NCBI RefSeq assembly: GCF_003350405.1
Contig: NZ_QQAW01000006.1
Location: forward strand, 210,076 to 274,075
DNA from: Gluconacetobacter liquefaciens
GTDB taxonomy: Bacteria; Pseudomonadota; Alphaproteobacteria; Acetobacterales; Acetobacteraceae
Direction: 5' to 3'
Length of the DNA stretch: 64,000 nucleotides
The translations under genes and the position numbers were made by a program. Positions 1-8,678 of this stretch are shown here, in pieces. Positions within the stretch are counted from its first letter, which is position 1. The number at the start of each line of letters is the position of its first letter. The notes below the pieces were generated by a model. That model did not search any database. It was not told the origin of the DNA and saw nothing but the letters and a program-made list of their open reading frames with translations.

Positions 1-222
1 GGCAGCCACTCGACCGCTCTGACCGCCCATCTGAGCGCGAACGAACGGCATGGCTGGACCACGTCGTGGCAGGACAGGCTGCGCTGGACCACAGGGAACG
101 CCACCCTGCCGCTCGGCGCACGTCGATCGGATCGCATGGCGCTGCTGGCGCTGGAGGTCAGGGCGGGCGGCCCTTACATCGTCTCCGGGACCGATGCGGA
201 CGCCGTCGCCCGCATCGCCTGA
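1..222 (+). CDS. 3' end of an unrecognised gene (partial)
   Basis: The first reading frame is open from base 1 to a TGA at 220-222, giving the last 73 residues of a protein whose start lies outside the window. The fragment has alternating hydrophobic and charged stretches (for example MALLALEVRAGG and PYIVSGTDADAVARIA) and GC-rich third positions, so it looks coded. I cannot assign a family from this tail. It is followed by a strong hairpin and then by a tRNA gene. Confidence 0.55.
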   Translation, partial: GSHSTALTAHLSANERHGWTTSWQDRLRWTTGNATLPLGARRSDRMALLALEVRAGGPYIVSGTDADAVARIA

Positions 223-260
223 CGGATCGGCGGGGCGGCGTCATGCCCTGTAAAGAATTA

Positions 261-293
261 TGAACATACGGAGTTGACCGCTCCGTATGTTCA
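261..293 (+). terminator. 13-bp perfect hairpin after the partial gene
   Basis: Perfect 13-bp inverted repeat (261-273 with 281-293) around a 7-base loop, 38 bases after the stop of the preceding gene and before tRNA-Leu. There is no clear U-tract, so it may be a factor-assisted terminator or an mRNA-stabilising hairpin. A second short hairpin with a GAAA loop (about 312-325) follows just before the tRNA. Confidence 0.5.
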
Positions 294-334
294 GGTTAAA
301 CGCCCTCACCACCCCGGAAACGGGGGCCTTCTAA

Positions 335-421
335 GCCCAGATGGCGGAATTGGTAGACGCGCAGGTTTCAGGTACCTGTGGCCGCAAGGTCGTGGAAGTT
401 CGAGTCTTCTTCTGGGCACCA
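335..421 (+). tRNA. tRNA-Leu (anticodon CAG)
   Basis: Complete class II tRNA. The 7-bp acceptor stem pairs GCCCAGA with TCTGGGC, followed by an A discriminator and an encoded CCA. The anticodon stem CAGGT/ACCTG encloses the loop TTCAGGT, which gives CAG as anticodon and hence leucine. The long variable arm and the GTTCGAGTC T-arm are present. It decodes CUG, a dominant leucine codon in this GC-rich genome. Confidence 0.95.
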
Positions 422-645
422 TCTCTTCAGCCGGATCAGGCATTGCCCGCTCGGGCGACATAAGAGCCTTCGGGCAACTGATCGGCATCCCTCTCGCGCA
501 ACGGCGCTTCCGATATTATATGTCCGTCACTGCACCGGCCTCCGCTCATGACGGCGTGTCGGCGCGGACATGCGTCTTGTGGGTTGGGAATCATGGACTG
601 TCCTTTCATTTTTGGTCGTTACGCCTGCATTGTGGGGATTTACGC

Positions 646-1275
646 ATGATTGCCACCGCGCCCACGATCTATCTGCATCGCGGCGACCTGCCTGCCGACG
701 TGACCTTTCACGGCCCGATCGCCGTCGATACCGAGGCGATGGGATTGAAACCGCATCGCGACCGCCTGTGCCTGGTGCAGATCTCGGCCGGAGACAACGC
801 CGCCCATCTGGTGCAGATCCTGCCCGGCACCCCCAGCCCCAACCTTGCCCGGCTGATGGCCGACCCCGCCATCACCAAGCTGATGCATTTCGCGCGGTTC
901 GACGTGGCGATCCTTCAGCACACGCTCGGCGTCACCGTCGCCCCGGTCATCTGCACCAAGATTGCCTCCAAACTGGTCCGCACCTTCACCGACCGCCACG
1001 GACTGGCGCAGCTCTGCCGCGAATTGCTGGGGGTGGACCTGAGCAAGCAGCAGCAGACATCCGACTGGGGTGCGCCGGACCTGACGCCCGAGCAGAAAGT
1101 CTACGCCGCATCGGACGTGCTGTATCTGCATGCGCTCTGGGCCAGACTGGAAGCGCTTCTGCACCGCGAGGGCCGACGCGACCTGGCCCAGGCCTGCTAC
1201 GATTTTCTGCCCGCCCGTGCGCGGCTGGACCTGCTGGGATACGAAGAGCCGGACATCTTCGCCCACCGGGCATGA
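646..1275 (+). CDS. rnd: Ribonuclease D (short form)
   Basis: 209-residue 3'-5' exoribonuclease of the DEDDy family, acting on tRNA 3' ends and other structured RNA. The Exo I motif D28-T-E30 follows the opening strand, and the Exo III motif YAASD (about residues 153-157) carries the catalytic Tyr and the last Asp. The protein stops soon after the nuclease domain and lacks the two C-terminal HRDC domains of E. coli RNase D, which is usual for the short alphaproteobacterial form. The open frame extends far upstream through the tRNA, so I place the start at ATG 646, where similarity begins. Putative AT-rich promoter sequence lies around 510-520. The gene stands alone before the lipopolysaccharide block. 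Confidence 0.88.
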   Translation: MIATAPTIYLHRGDLPADVTFHGPIAVDTEAMGLKPHRDRLCLVQISAGDNAAHLVQILPGTPSPNLARLMADPAITKLMHFARFDVAILQHTLGVTVAPVICTKIASKLVRTFTDRHGLAQLCRELLGVDLSKQQQTSDWGAPDLTPEQKVYAASDVLYLHALWARLEALLHREGRRDLAQACYDFLPARARLDLLGYEEPDIFAHRA

Positions 1276-1345
1276 CGCCCCTTTCCCCCGCGCGCTCCAT
1301 CGTTCCGTTTGACCTGGACCGCCGCCATGGCAATACACCTCTGGC

Positions 1346-2395
1346 ATGACCCAATCCGCCCCTCCCATCGGTAACGCTTCCGATTCCGGCCAGTCCGACA
1401 CGGACATCGCGGCAGCGTGCAGGGTGCTGGCGCGCGAGACCGACGGGCTGATGCAGATGGCAGCCGCCTTGCGCGCCCCCGCGCGCGACGGCGACGACAC
1501 GCCGCCCCTGGGCGAGACATTCACGCGAGCGATCGCGGCCTTCTCCACCCTGGCGGGGCGCGTGGTCGTCACGGGCATCGGCAAGTCCGGACAGATCGGC
1601 CGCAAGATCCAGTCCACGCTGGCCTCCACGGGCACGCCCTCGGTCTTCGTCCATCCGTCGGAAGCCTCGCACGGCGACCTGGGGATGCTCCAGCCGGGCG
1701 ATGCCGTGCTGGCCCTGTCCAATTCGGGCGAAACGGCGGAACTGGCCGACATCGTGGCGCATACGCGGCGCTACGGCCTGCTGCTGGTGGCGATCACGAC
1801 ACGTATCGAATCGACCCTGGCGCGCGCCGCCGACATCCCCCTGATCATCCCCGATGCGCCGGAAGCCTGCCCGATGGGTCTGGCCCCCACCACCTCGTCG
1901 ATGATGCAACTGGCACTGGGCGATGCCCTGGCGGTGGTCCTGCTGGAGCGGCGGGGTTTCTCCGCGACCGAATTCAGCATCTTCCATCCCGGCGGGCGGC
2001 TGGGCACGAGGCTGCGCCGGGTCGCCGACCTGATGCATCGCGGCGGCATCATGCCGCTGGGCACGCCGGACACCTCGCTGCGCCAGGTCATCATGGAAAT
2101 GACGCGCAAGGCGTTCGGCTGCATGGGCGTGGTCGGCGCCGACGGCAGGCTGTGCGGGCTGATCACCGACGGCGATCTGCGCCGCGTCCTGGACCGCGAC
2201 CTGGACCTTACCCGCGCGGCGGACATCATGAACACCGAGCCCCTGACCACCGGACCCGACGTGCTGGCGGCCGAGGCGCTGCGGCTGATGAATGCGCGCG
2301 CCCGCCCGATCACCAGCCTGTTCGTGCTGGATGGCGAGGGCGTTCCGGTCGGCATCCTCCATGTCCATGACCTGCTGCGCGCGGGCGTGGCATGA
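1346..2395 (+). CDS. kdsD: D-arabinose 5-phosphate isomerase (KpsF/GutQ family)
   Basis: 349-residue enzyme that converts ribulose 5-phosphate to arabinose 5-phosphate, the first committed step of Kdo synthesis for lipid A core. An N-terminal SIS sugar-isomerase domain (about 65-200) has the GIGKSGQIG phosphate loop at 77-85 and the SNSGET motif. It is followed by two CBS domains (about 225-349). The stop overlaps the start of lptC by 4 bases (ATGA), so it heads an operon with the Lpt export genes. That context supports a lipopolysaccharide role over capsule or glucitol metabolism. Confidence 0.93.
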   Translation: MTQSAPPIGNASDSGQSDTDIAAACRVLARETDGLMQMAAALRAPARDGDDTPPLGETFTRAIAAFSTLAGRVVVTGIGKSGQIGRKIQSTLASTGTPSVFVHPSEASHGDLGMLQPGDAVLALSNSGETAELADIVAHTRRYGLLLVAITTRIESTLARAADIPLIIPDAPEACPMGLAPTTSSMMQLALGDALAVVLLERRGFSATEFSIFHPGGRLGTRLRRVADLMHRGGIMPLGTPDTSLRQVIMEMTRKAFGCMGVVGADGRLCGLITDGDLRRVLDRDLDLTRAADIMNTEPLTTGPDVLAAEALRLMNARARPITSLFVLDGEGVPVGILHVHDLLRAGVA

Positions 2396-3165
2396 GCACT
2401 CCCCCGCCCTCCGACGGCCAAAGCCCGCCCCGGCGCGAGGATTTCGCACGCTCCGCCGATCAGGTCGCGCGGCAGCGGTCGGCGCTGCACCAGGATACGT
2501 CCCGGTTGCGGCGCGTGCTCCGGCCCGGCGACATCGCCCGGCGCCAGCGCCTGGTCCGCTGGGCCAAATGGGCCCTGCCGGCGGCGGCCCTGCTGCTGCT
2601 GGGATCGATCGCCGTGTGGCCGGCCGTCGACCGGCTGATCAACATGCAGCGTGGCGCCCTGCGCGAGATGGAGAGCCTGCGCGTCTCCAGCGGCAACATG
2701 CTCGGTGCCGTCTATCGGGGGCTGGACGAGCACGACCGGCCATTCATGATCACCGCCGACCAGGCCCAGCAGATCGGCCCGGACCGCATCAACCTGACCC
2801 GCCCGGCCGCCGACACCCAGACCCAGGGCGGGGACTGGATGATGGTCAGCGCCGCCCAGGGCGTGTATCTGCAACGGGAACAGGTACTGGACCTGACGCA
2901 GGACGTATCGCTCTACCGCGAGGACGGCGTGATCATGACCGGGGTCACCGCCGATATGGATCTCAGGCAGGGAATCATCGCATCCGACCAGTGGGTGCAT
3001 GCCGAGGGCCCATTCGGCATGCTGGACGCGCAGGGATTCCTGCTGTCCCAGCATGAAGGGATTGCCCAGTTCCGTGGTCCGGGACGGCTGATCCTGAACG
3101 ACGACGCCCATGCCGGCCCCGCGCCGGCCCCTCCCCAAGCCCCCCAGACGGAGCCCAGTCGATGA
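2392..3165 (+). CDS. lptC: Lipopolysaccharide export protein LptC
   Basis: 257-residue bitopic inner-membrane protein that passes lipopolysaccharide from the LptB2FG extractor to LptA. A basic cytoplasmic N-terminus of about 55 residues precedes one membrane helix (about 59-80, WALPAAALLLLGSIAVWP), followed by a periplasmic LptC/OstA-like beta domain with repeated D-L-x-x-x and M-x-G patterns. It overlaps kdsD by 4 bases and lptA by 4 bases, so translation is probably coupled. LptC is poorly conserved in sequence, so the call rests on topology plus its place between kdsD and lptA. Confidence 0.88.
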   Translation: MSTPPPSDGQSPPRREDFARSADQVARQRSALHQDTSRLRRVLRPGDIARRQRLVRWAKWALPAAALLLLGSIAVWPAVDRLINMQRGALREMESLRVSSGNMLGAVYRGLDEHDRPFMITADQAQQIGPDRINLTRPAADTQTQGGDWMMVSAAQGVYLQREQVLDLTQDVSLYREDGVIMTGVTADMDLRQGIIASDQWVHAEGPFGMLDAQGFLLSQHEGIAQFRGPGRLILNDDAHAGPAPAPPQAPQTEPSR

Positions 3166-4121
3166 CCGCCCCCGCAAAGGTCGCCTCCGCGTTCCTGTTC
3201 CTAGGCGCCTCGGCGTTCCTTCTTCCTTCGGGCGGCGCGTGCGCCCAGGCCATCGACCTGTCGCATGGCGGCCAGATCAACGTCACGGCGGCCGGCGGCT
3301 TCGACTGGGACCAGAAGACCCAGACCGTCACCGCCTATGACAAGGCCCAGGCCACCAGGGGCAACGTCACCGTGACCGCCGACCGCCTGATCGCCTTCTA
3401 CCGCAAGAAGGCCGCAGCCGGCGCAGCCGCCCCTGCCGAGCCCCCGGCCCAGCCCGCCGCCGACGGCGCCCAGGGCATGGAGGCCGGATCGGGCGCCAAC
3501 GAGGTCTATCGCCTCAACGCGCTGGGGCATGTCCATATCTTCACCGATACCGACCAGGCCTGGGGCGACAAGGCGGTTTACGACATCGATCAGGCGGTGA
3601 TGGTCCTGACCGGCAACGGGCTGAAACTGACCACCCCGCAGGATGTCCTGACAGCCCGGGATTCGATGGAATATTATTCCCAGACCCGGATGTCCGTTGG
3701 CAGGGGCGATGCCACGGTCACCACCAATGACGGGCGGCAGATCCGAGCCGACGTGCTGGTCGGCTACAGCGCGCCGAACCAGCCGGCGGCGCAACCTGCC
3801 TCCCCGCAACCCGCCGGGCATGGTGGAGAGCCATTGACGGGTTCGGGGAAGCTGGAAAAAGTGAACGCATTCGGCCATGTGTTCGTCCGCACGCAGACCG
3901 AGACCGTGACCGGCGACCGTGGCGTCTACGTTCCCGACACGGGAATCGCGCGGATTGTCGGCAACGTGCATATCACGCGGGGCCAGAACCAGATCAGCGG
4001 AGCGGCGGCAATCGTGAACATGCGTACCGGAATCGCCACGATGACCGAACGGCCGGGCGGACGGGTCAGCGGCCTGATCGTCCCCAACGAGGCCAATCCC
4101 CCTCCTGCCGGAACCCACTGA
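3162..4121 (+). CDS. lptA: Lipopolysaccharide transport periplasmic protein LptA
   Basis: 319-residue periplasmic bridge protein of the Lpt pathway. The N-terminus has a hydrophobic signal segment ending near the ACAQA motif (about residues 26-30). The OstA/LptA beta-jellyroll repeats follow: INVTAAGGFDWDQKTQTV, ARGNVTVTAD-like strands and GNVHITRGQNQISG near the C-terminus. Insertions rich in Ala and Pro (about residues 83-105 and 205-225) make it longer than the E. coli protein (185 aa). Its TGA shares its last base with the lptB start codon (TGATG), a tight operon junction. Confidence 0.9.
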   Translation: MTAPAKVASAFLFLGASAFLLPSGGACAQAIDLSHGGQINVTAAGGFDWDQKTQTVTAYDKAQATRGNVTVTADRLIAFYRKKAAAGAAAPAEPPAQPAADGAQGMEAGSGANEVYRLNALGHVHIFTDTDQAWGDKAVYDIDQAVMVLTGNGLKLTTPQDVLTARDSMEYYSQTRMSVGRGDATVTTNDGRQIRADVLVGYSAPNQPAAQPASPQPAGHGGEPLTGSGKLEKVNAFGHVFVRTQTETVTGDRGVYVPDTGIARIVGNVHITRGQNQISGAAAIVNMRTGIATMTERPGGRVSGLIVPNEANPPPAGTH

Positions 4122-4912
4122 TGAACGACATCCCCTACGCCCTGTCCGACGAGGCAAAGAATGCCGCCGGGGCCTCCTTCGGCAGCGCCCTCAGTGGACT
4201 GATCGCCAACGGCATCGGCAAGAGCTACAAGAAGCGCCCCGTCGTCCGGAACGTCTCGATCCAGGTCAATCGCGGCGAGGCCGTCGGCCTCCTGGGCCCC
4301 AACGGCGCGGGCAAGACCACCAGCTTCTACATGATCGTGGGACTGGTACAGCCCGACAGCGGCTCGATCACCCTGGACGGCACCGATATCACGCGCCTGC
4401 CGATGTATCGCCGCGCCCGACTGGGCATTGGCTACCTGCCGCAGGAAGCCAGCATCTTCCGGGGCCTGAACGTCGAACAGAACATCATGGCGGCGCTGGA
4501 AGTCGTGGAATCCGACCCTGACCGGCGCGAGGAAATGCTGACCGGCCTGCTGGGCGAATTCGGGATTTCTCATCTGCGCCGCTCGCCTTCGCTGGCCCTC
4601 TCGGGCGGCGAGCGGCGGCGGTTGGAAATCGCTCGCGCCCTGGCCAGCCAGCCGCATTACATCCTGCTCGACGAGCCCCTGGCCGGCATCGACCCGATCG
4701 CGGTGGGTGAAATCCGCGATCTGGTCTCGCACCTCAAGGATCGCGGAATCGGCGTGCTGATCACCGACCACAATGTCCGCGAGACGCTGGAAGTGATCGA
4801 CCGCGCCTATATCATGCATAGCGGCCAGGTGCTGATGGAAGGCCGCCCCGAGGAGATCGTCGCCAACGAGGACGTGCGGCGGGTTTATCTGGGAGAAAAT
4901 TTCTCCCTCTGA
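4121..4912 (+). CDS. lptB: Lipopolysaccharide export ABC transporter ATPase LptB
   Basis: 263-residue cytoplasmic ATPase that powers lipopolysaccharide extraction with LptF and LptG, which are not in this window. Walker A is GPNGAGKT (59-66), the signature is LSGGERRR, Walker B is ILLDEP and the H-loop lies in TDHNVRE. An N-terminal extension of about 28 residues precedes the usual LptB start. It is the last lpt gene of the run, and rpoN begins 9 bases after its stop, so the two are probably cotranscribed, a common arrangement in proteobacteria. Confidence 0.96.
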   Translation: MNDIPYALSDEAKNAAGASFGSALSGLIANGIGKSYKKRPVVRNVSIQVNRGEAVGLLGPNGAGKTTSFYMIVGLVQPDSGSITLDGTDITRLPMYRRARLGIGYLPQEASIFRGLNVEQNIMAALEVVESDPDRREEMLTGLLGEFGISHLRRSPSLALSGGERRRLEIARALASQPHYILLDEPLAGIDPIAVGEIRDLVSHLKDRGIGVLITDHNVRETLEVIDRAYIMHSGQVLMEGRPEEIVANEDVRRVYLGENFSL

Positions 4913-4921
4913 CCGCCCGCC

Positions 4922-6307
4922 ATGACGATCGGACCCAAGCTTGCCCTCCGGCAGGCCCAATCCCTGGTCATGACGCCGCAGTTGCGGCAGGCGATCCTGC
5001 TGCTGCAACTCTCCAATCTCGACGCCTGGTCCGTGGTCGAGCAGGAGATGGAGCGCAACCCCCTGCTGGAGCGCCCCGAGACGGCCGACGCATCGTTGCC
5101 GGCCTTGGAGGGCATACCGCGCCACCCCGTCCTGCCCATGCTCGGCACGTCCCGGACTCCGGGTACATGGCACGATCCGCAGGATGGCTTGGCCGGCCCC
5201 GCCCCGCCGCTGCACGAACGACTGGCGGAGCAGGTACGGCTGTCCCCCTTCGATGCCGACGAGCGGCGGATCGCCGCCCACCTGATTACCCTGCTGGATG
5301 CCGACGGCCGTCTGGTCACGCCTTCCGCCGATATCGCCCAGGCGCTCGGCATTCAGGCTTTCGGCATAGGGCCCCAGGGCGCCGGAGCGGCGCAGGTCGA
5401 ACGGGTACGCCTGGCCATGATGCAGTTCGAACCGACCGGCCTGTTCGCTCACGATCTGGGCGAATGCCTGGCCGCGCAACTGCGGGAGCGCGACCGGCTG
5501 GACCCGGCGATGGCCATGCTGCTGCGGCACCTGGACCTGCTGGCCCGGCGCGACCTGCGCCGATTGCGCACCCTGTGCGGCGTCGACCAGGACGATCTGG
5601 CCGCCATGATCGCGGAAATCCGCGCCCTGTCGCCCCGCCCGGCGCTGGACGCGACGACGCACGAAGCCTGCATCATCGTACCCGACATCCTGATGCTGCC
5701 GGCAGCGGACGATGACTGGATCATCGAGCTCAATCCCGACACCATGCCGCGCGTCGTGGTCAATTCGGCCCTGACCCTGCGAACCGCGCTGCGTGACGCG
5801 GACCGGCCCTTCCTGACCGAACGCCTGGCCAGTGCCAACTGGCTGGTCCGCGCGCTTCAGCAGCGGGCTGAAACCATCATCCGCGTGGCCACCGCCATCA
5901 TGCGCCGGCAGAGCGATTTCCTGGCCCATGGCGTCAGCCACCTGCGGCCACTGGTGCTCCGCGATATCGCCGAGGCGGTCGGGCTGCACGAAAGCACCGT
6001 GAGCCGGGTGACGGCGAACAAATACATCGCCACCCCACGCGGCCTGTTTGAACTGAAATATTTCTTCACCACCGCCATCCCTGGGCGCACGGGCAGCGGC
6101 GATCATAGCGCCGAGGCCGTGCGGCACCGGATCAAGCTGTTAATTTCACAGGAATCCGATCAGGACATCCTGTCCGACGATGCAATCGTGAACAATTTAA
6201 GAAAGGAAGGAATAGACATTTCCCGCCGAACCGTGGCCAAATACCGCGATGCGCTGAGGATACCCAATTCGGCGCAGAGAAAACGGGAAAAGGCTTTCGA
6301 AGCCTGA
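4922..6307 (+). CDS. rpoN: RNA polymerase sigma-54 factor
   Basis: 461-residue sigma factor for -24/-12 promoters, which needs AAA+ activators. The N-terminal activator-interacting region (ALRQAQSLVMTPQLRQAILL) is followed by a linker, the core-binding domain, a helix-turn-helix (about 345-375, AVGLHESTVSRV) and the C-terminal RpoN box, seen here as SRRTVAKYRDALRIP, which reads the -24 element. It sits directly behind lptB and before the hibernation factor gene, the classical lptB-rpoN-hpf order. In diazotrophic acetic acid bacteria RpoN also serves nif transcription, but nothing in this window tests that. Confidence 0.96.
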   Translation: MTIGPKLALRQAQSLVMTPQLRQAILLLQLSNLDAWSVVEQEMERNPLLERPETADASLPALEGIPRHPVLPMLGTSRTPGTWHDPQDGLAGPAPPLHERLAEQVRLSPFDADERRIAAHLITLLDADGRLVTPSADIAQALGIQAFGIGPQGAGAAQVERVRLAMMQFEPTGLFAHDLGECLAAQLRERDRLDPAMAMLLRHLDLLARRDLRRLRTLCGVDQDDLAAMIAEIRALSPRPALDATTHEACIIVPDILMLPAADDDWIIELNPDTMPRVVVNSALTLRTALRDADRPFLTERLASANWLVRALQQRAETIIRVATAIMRRQSDFLAHGVSHLRPLVLRDIAEAVGLHESTVSRVTANKYIATPRGLFELKYFFTTAIPGRTGSGDHSAEAVRHRIKLLISQESDQDILSDDAIVNNLRKEGIDISRRTVAKYRDALRIPNSAQRKREKAFEA

Positions 6308-6394
6308 CGCCATGCCCGGTGGAACACGCATTACGGACCGCCGGCACGGTTCCGTCCGGTTTCGGACGCTCCTCCATGCAAGGGGTGATGTCAC

Positions 6395-6982
6395 ATGCAG
6401 ATCAGTGTCGCTGGCAAACAGATCGACCTCTCCGACGCCCTGAAACACCGAGTTACGGGCCATCTCGATCGGCTTGCCGACAAATATTTCGATCGCGCCC
6501 TGGAAGCCCAGGTCACCTTCAGCCGCGCGCGGTCCTTCTTTACCTGTGATATCAATCTTCACGCCGCGCGGGGCCTGACCCTGCGGGGCGAGGGCGAAGG
6601 CACGGATGCCCACGGCGCCTTCGATGATGCCGCCGAACACATGGCCCGCCGCCTTCGCCGCTATCGCGAGCGGGTCAACGACCATATCCGCACCCTGCCC
6701 CGCCGCAAATCACCGGAAATGGGGCGCAGCTACATCCTCCGCCCCTCCGACGATTCCGGGCTGGCGGCGGACGGCGCGGCGCAGGATTCCGGCGCCCATG
6801 CCACCATCATTGCCGAACGCCCGTCGGAAATCGCCACGCTGAGCGTCAGCGAGGCGGTGATGCGCCTCGATCTGGCGGCCTCTACCCTGCTGATGTTCCG
6901 CAACAGCATCAGCGAGCAGATCAACGTCATCTATCGCCGGCAGGACGGCAATATCGGCTGGCTGGACCCGTCTCCCGGCTGA
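6395..6982 (+). CDS. hpf: Ribosome hibernation promoting factor, long form
   Basis: 195-residue protein with an N-terminal S30AE domain (about 1-100, opening MQISVAGKQIDLSDAL) that occupies the tRNA/mRNA channel of the 30S subunit. A linker leads to a C-terminal dimerisation domain (about 135-190, with VSEAVMRLDL and MFRNSISEQINVIYRR), which makes it the long type that forms 100S ribosomes by itself. The putative ribosome-binding site AAGGGG lies upstream of ATG 6395. It follows rpoN by 87 bases. A strong tetraloop hairpin lies beyond its stop. Confidence 0.93.
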   Translation: MQISVAGKQIDLSDALKHRVTGHLDRLADKYFDRALEAQVTFSRARSFFTCDINLHAARGLTLRGEGEGTDAHGAFDDAAEHMARRLRRYRERVNDHIRTLPRRKSPEMGRSYILRPSDDSGLAADGAAQDSGAHATIIAERPSEIATLSVSEAVMRLDLAASTLLMFRNSISEQINVIYRRQDGNIGWLDPSPG

Positions 6983-7005
6983 CGCCGGGGGGGGGCAACC
7001 CCGCT

Positions 7006-7031
7006 GCCGGGACGATTGGTATCGTCCCGGC
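7006..7031. terminator. Hairpin between convergent hpf and DUF1150 gene
   Basis: Perfect 11-bp stem (7006-7016 with 7021-7031) closed by a TGGT loop in the 67-base space between the two convergent stops. It can serve both strands. There is no long U-tract on either side. Confidence 0.6.
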
Positions 7032-7049
7032 CGGTCTGGCAGGGGCAGC

Positions 7050-7313
7050 TCAGTGCAGCAGGGCGGGCACCATCTCGTGTTGCAGGATCGCCTCCACGGC
7101 CGTCTCCTGGTCCTCGGTCAGGGCCATCGGGGTTCCGTCCGCCGCGTGGATGGCGAACGCATCTTCCCCCTCGATGATCACGGGCTTGATATAGGCAACC
7201 CGCGAGACTCCAAGCGCCCGCATCTGGATATCCGTCAGATGACGCACATCGGCGGCCATGGGCGTATGGTCGGCCTGGAGCACGACCTGCCCGTTCTGTG
7301 TCGTAATTCTCAT
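7050..7313 (-). CDS. DUF1150 family protein
   Basis: 87-residue protein of the DUF1150 family, a small domain known from alphaproteobacteria and typically encoded next to a small heat-shock protein gene. The conserved core includes LTDIQMRALGVSRVAYIKPV and an acidic stretch before the IHAADGTP segment. A GGAGG ribosome-binding site stands 8 bases before ATG 7313. It is downstream of hsp20 on the same strand with 144 bases between, so it probably belongs to the same heat-shock transcription unit. The molecular function is unknown. Confidence 0.85.
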   Translation of the reverse strand: MRITTQNGQVVLQADHTPMAADVRHLTDIQMRALGVSRVAYIKPVIIEGEDAFAIHAADGTPMALTEDQETAVEAILQHEMVPALLH

Positions 7314-7457
7314 GATTCGATCCTCCGTAAGGACGATTCCCCATCATGCGGCGATCGTCCCGTTGGCCAGCGCGCCTGTCGTGTCATTGTTCGCGGGCTG
7401 ACGGCCATGTCGATAGCTGGAGATCTAAAAAAGCGGACTTCACGGCCCGCAGGCCGT

Positions 7458-7946
7458 TCAATCGTCCTCAAGCGCCCGCACGACGCGCTGTGGGCGGGCT
7501 TTCGGCAGGTCGATCTCGGTCGGTGCCCCGCCCGAACGTCCCTGCGTGATCTCGATCAGCTTCACGCGGACTTCGGGCTGCGGCCTTACCAGATCGATAT
7601 GGAGCAGGCCATTATCAAGCCAGGCCCCACTGACCTCGATCCCTTCGGCCAGCACGAACGCCTTCTGGAACTGCCGCGCGGCAATGCCCCGATGCAGGAA
7701 AACGCGCCCCTGCGTGTCGTCGGTCTGCCGTCCACGGATGACAAGCTGATTGTCTTCCTGCGTGATCTGCAGATCATCCATCACGAATCCCGCAACTGCG
7801 AGCGAGATCCGGAGCGACGTGGCGTTCAGTTGCTCGATATTATACGGGGGATAGCCATCGGCCGTCCCTTTCGACGCGCGTTCCAACATCTGTTCCAGAT
7901 GGTCAAACCCCAGAAACATGGGGGATCCAAAAAGTCTACCCGACAT
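7458..7946 (-). CDS. Small heat-shock protein, Hsp20 family (IbpA-like)
   Basis: 162-residue ATP-independent chaperone that binds unfolding proteins. The N-terminal arm contains GFDHLEQMLERAS. The alpha-crystallin domain (about 35-130) carries YNIEQLNATSLRISLAVAGF and the ENQLVIRGRQ strand, and the LAxxF-type G-A-W-L-D-N-G-L-L strand ends the domain. I choose ATG 7946 because AGGAGG lies 5 bases upstream. A TTG one codon earlier is possible. The leader is a ROSE-like thermometer and the promoter matches RpoH, so both transcription and translation should rise with temperature. Confidence 0.93.
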   Translation of the reverse strand: MSGRLFGSPMFLGFDHLEQMLERASKGTADGYPPYNIEQLNATSLRISLAVAGFVMDDLQITQEDNQLVIRGRQTDDTQGRVFLHRGIAARQFQKAFVLAEGIEVSGAWLDNGLLHIDLVRPQPEVRVKLIEITQGRSGGAPTEIDLPKARPQRVVRALEDD

Positions 7947-8006
7947 CAAGGCCTCCTCAACCGAGCGAGACGATCACGCGGACCCGCCTTCGGCGTCCGC
8001 GTCGTC
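7947..8006 (-). promoter_or_regulatory. ROSE-like RNA thermometer in the hsp20 leader
   Basis: Read on the minus strand, the leader forms a strong first hairpin (ACGCGGAC paired with GTCCGCGT around GCCGAAGGC). It is followed by the ROSE signature UCGCU, a short CGGUUG loop and the AGGAGG ribosome-binding site 5 bases before the start codon. UYGCU pairing imperfectly with the AGGA of the Shine-Dalgarno is the hallmark of ROSE elements, which melt at heat-shock temperature in alphaproteobacteria. The motif is seen directly. The thermosensing role is inferred from the family. Confidence 0.72.
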
Positions 8007-8009
8007 ATG

Positions 8010-8037
8010 ATATGGGACGCCCGGCCCGTTCCGCAAG
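8010..8037 (-). promoter_or_regulatory. RpoH (sigma-32) type heat-shock promoter of hsp20
   Basis: On the minus strand CTTGCG (8032-8037) and CCCATAT (8010-8016) are separated by 15 bases, which fits the heat-shock -35/-10 pattern (CTTG and CCCATAT-like). Predicted initiation falls near 8003, at the 5' edge of the thermometer hairpins, so the two elements fit each other. The opposite strand leads into def. Confidence 0.65.
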
Positions 8038-8122
8038 GCCGCGCGGGAACGCCGCGCCGCCATGCTGCCTGACGCGCGCGTTCCTACTGGCGCGCGCGCG
8101 CCAGGATCGCTACATCGCCCCT

Positions 8123-8662
8123 ATGATCAGTCACGACGAAATCGCCGCCGCCACGCCCATGCCGATCCTGGTGGCCCCCCAGGCCATCCTGCGCCAGAAG
8201 ACCCGCCTGGTCCGGCCCGAGGACGAGCCGATGCTGCGCGACGCCCTGCCCCGCATGTTCGCCGCGATGTACGAGGCGCCGGGCATCGGCCTGGCCGCGC
8301 CGCAGGTCGGCATGGGCCTGCGCTTCGCCATCGTCGACCTGGGCGAGGAACGGCAGCGCGAACCGCTGGTCCTGATCAATCCCGAAGTGATCGCGGAATC
8401 GGAGACCCTCGTCTCACGCGAGGAAGGATGCCTGTCGCTGCCGAACCAGTATGCCGAGGTCGTCCGCCCCCAGCAGGTGCGCATCCGCTACCGCACCCTG
8501 GACGGTGCCCAGCAGGAGATGGAGGCCGACGATCTGCTGGCCACCTGCATCCAGCACGAGATCGACCATCTGGAGGGCATCCTCTTCGTCGATCATCTCT
8601 CCACGCTCAAGCGCAACATGATCATGCGGCGCCTGGCCAAGGAACAGCGCCAGAAACGATAA
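8123..8662 (+). CDS. def: Peptide deformylase
   Basis: 179-residue metalloenzyme that removes the formyl group from new proteins. All three motifs are present: GIGLAAPQ (54-61), EGCLSLP with the metal-binding Cys103, and QHEIDH (144-149) with the two His ligands and catalytic Glu. The start at ATG 8123 gives the usual length, and upstream in-frame codons would add a non-conserved tail. It heads a run with fmt and truA. Having def next to fmt couples addition and removal of the initiator formyl group. Confidence 0.96.
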   Translation: MISHDEIAAATPMPILVAPQAILRQKTRLVRPEDEPMLRDALPRMFAAMYEAPGIGLAAPQVGMGLRFAIVDLGEERQREPLVLINPEVIAESETLVSREEGCLSLPNQYAEVVRPQQVRIRYRTLDGAQQEMEADDLLATCIQHEIDHLEGILFVDHLSTLKRNMIMRRLAKEQRQKR

Positions 8663-8678
8663 AGGCTGGAGACCCGTC

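Noticed and set aside
3926..6127. Minus-strand open frame of about 730 codons
   Set aside because: Antisense to lptB and rpoN, which both have full family motifs on the plus strand.
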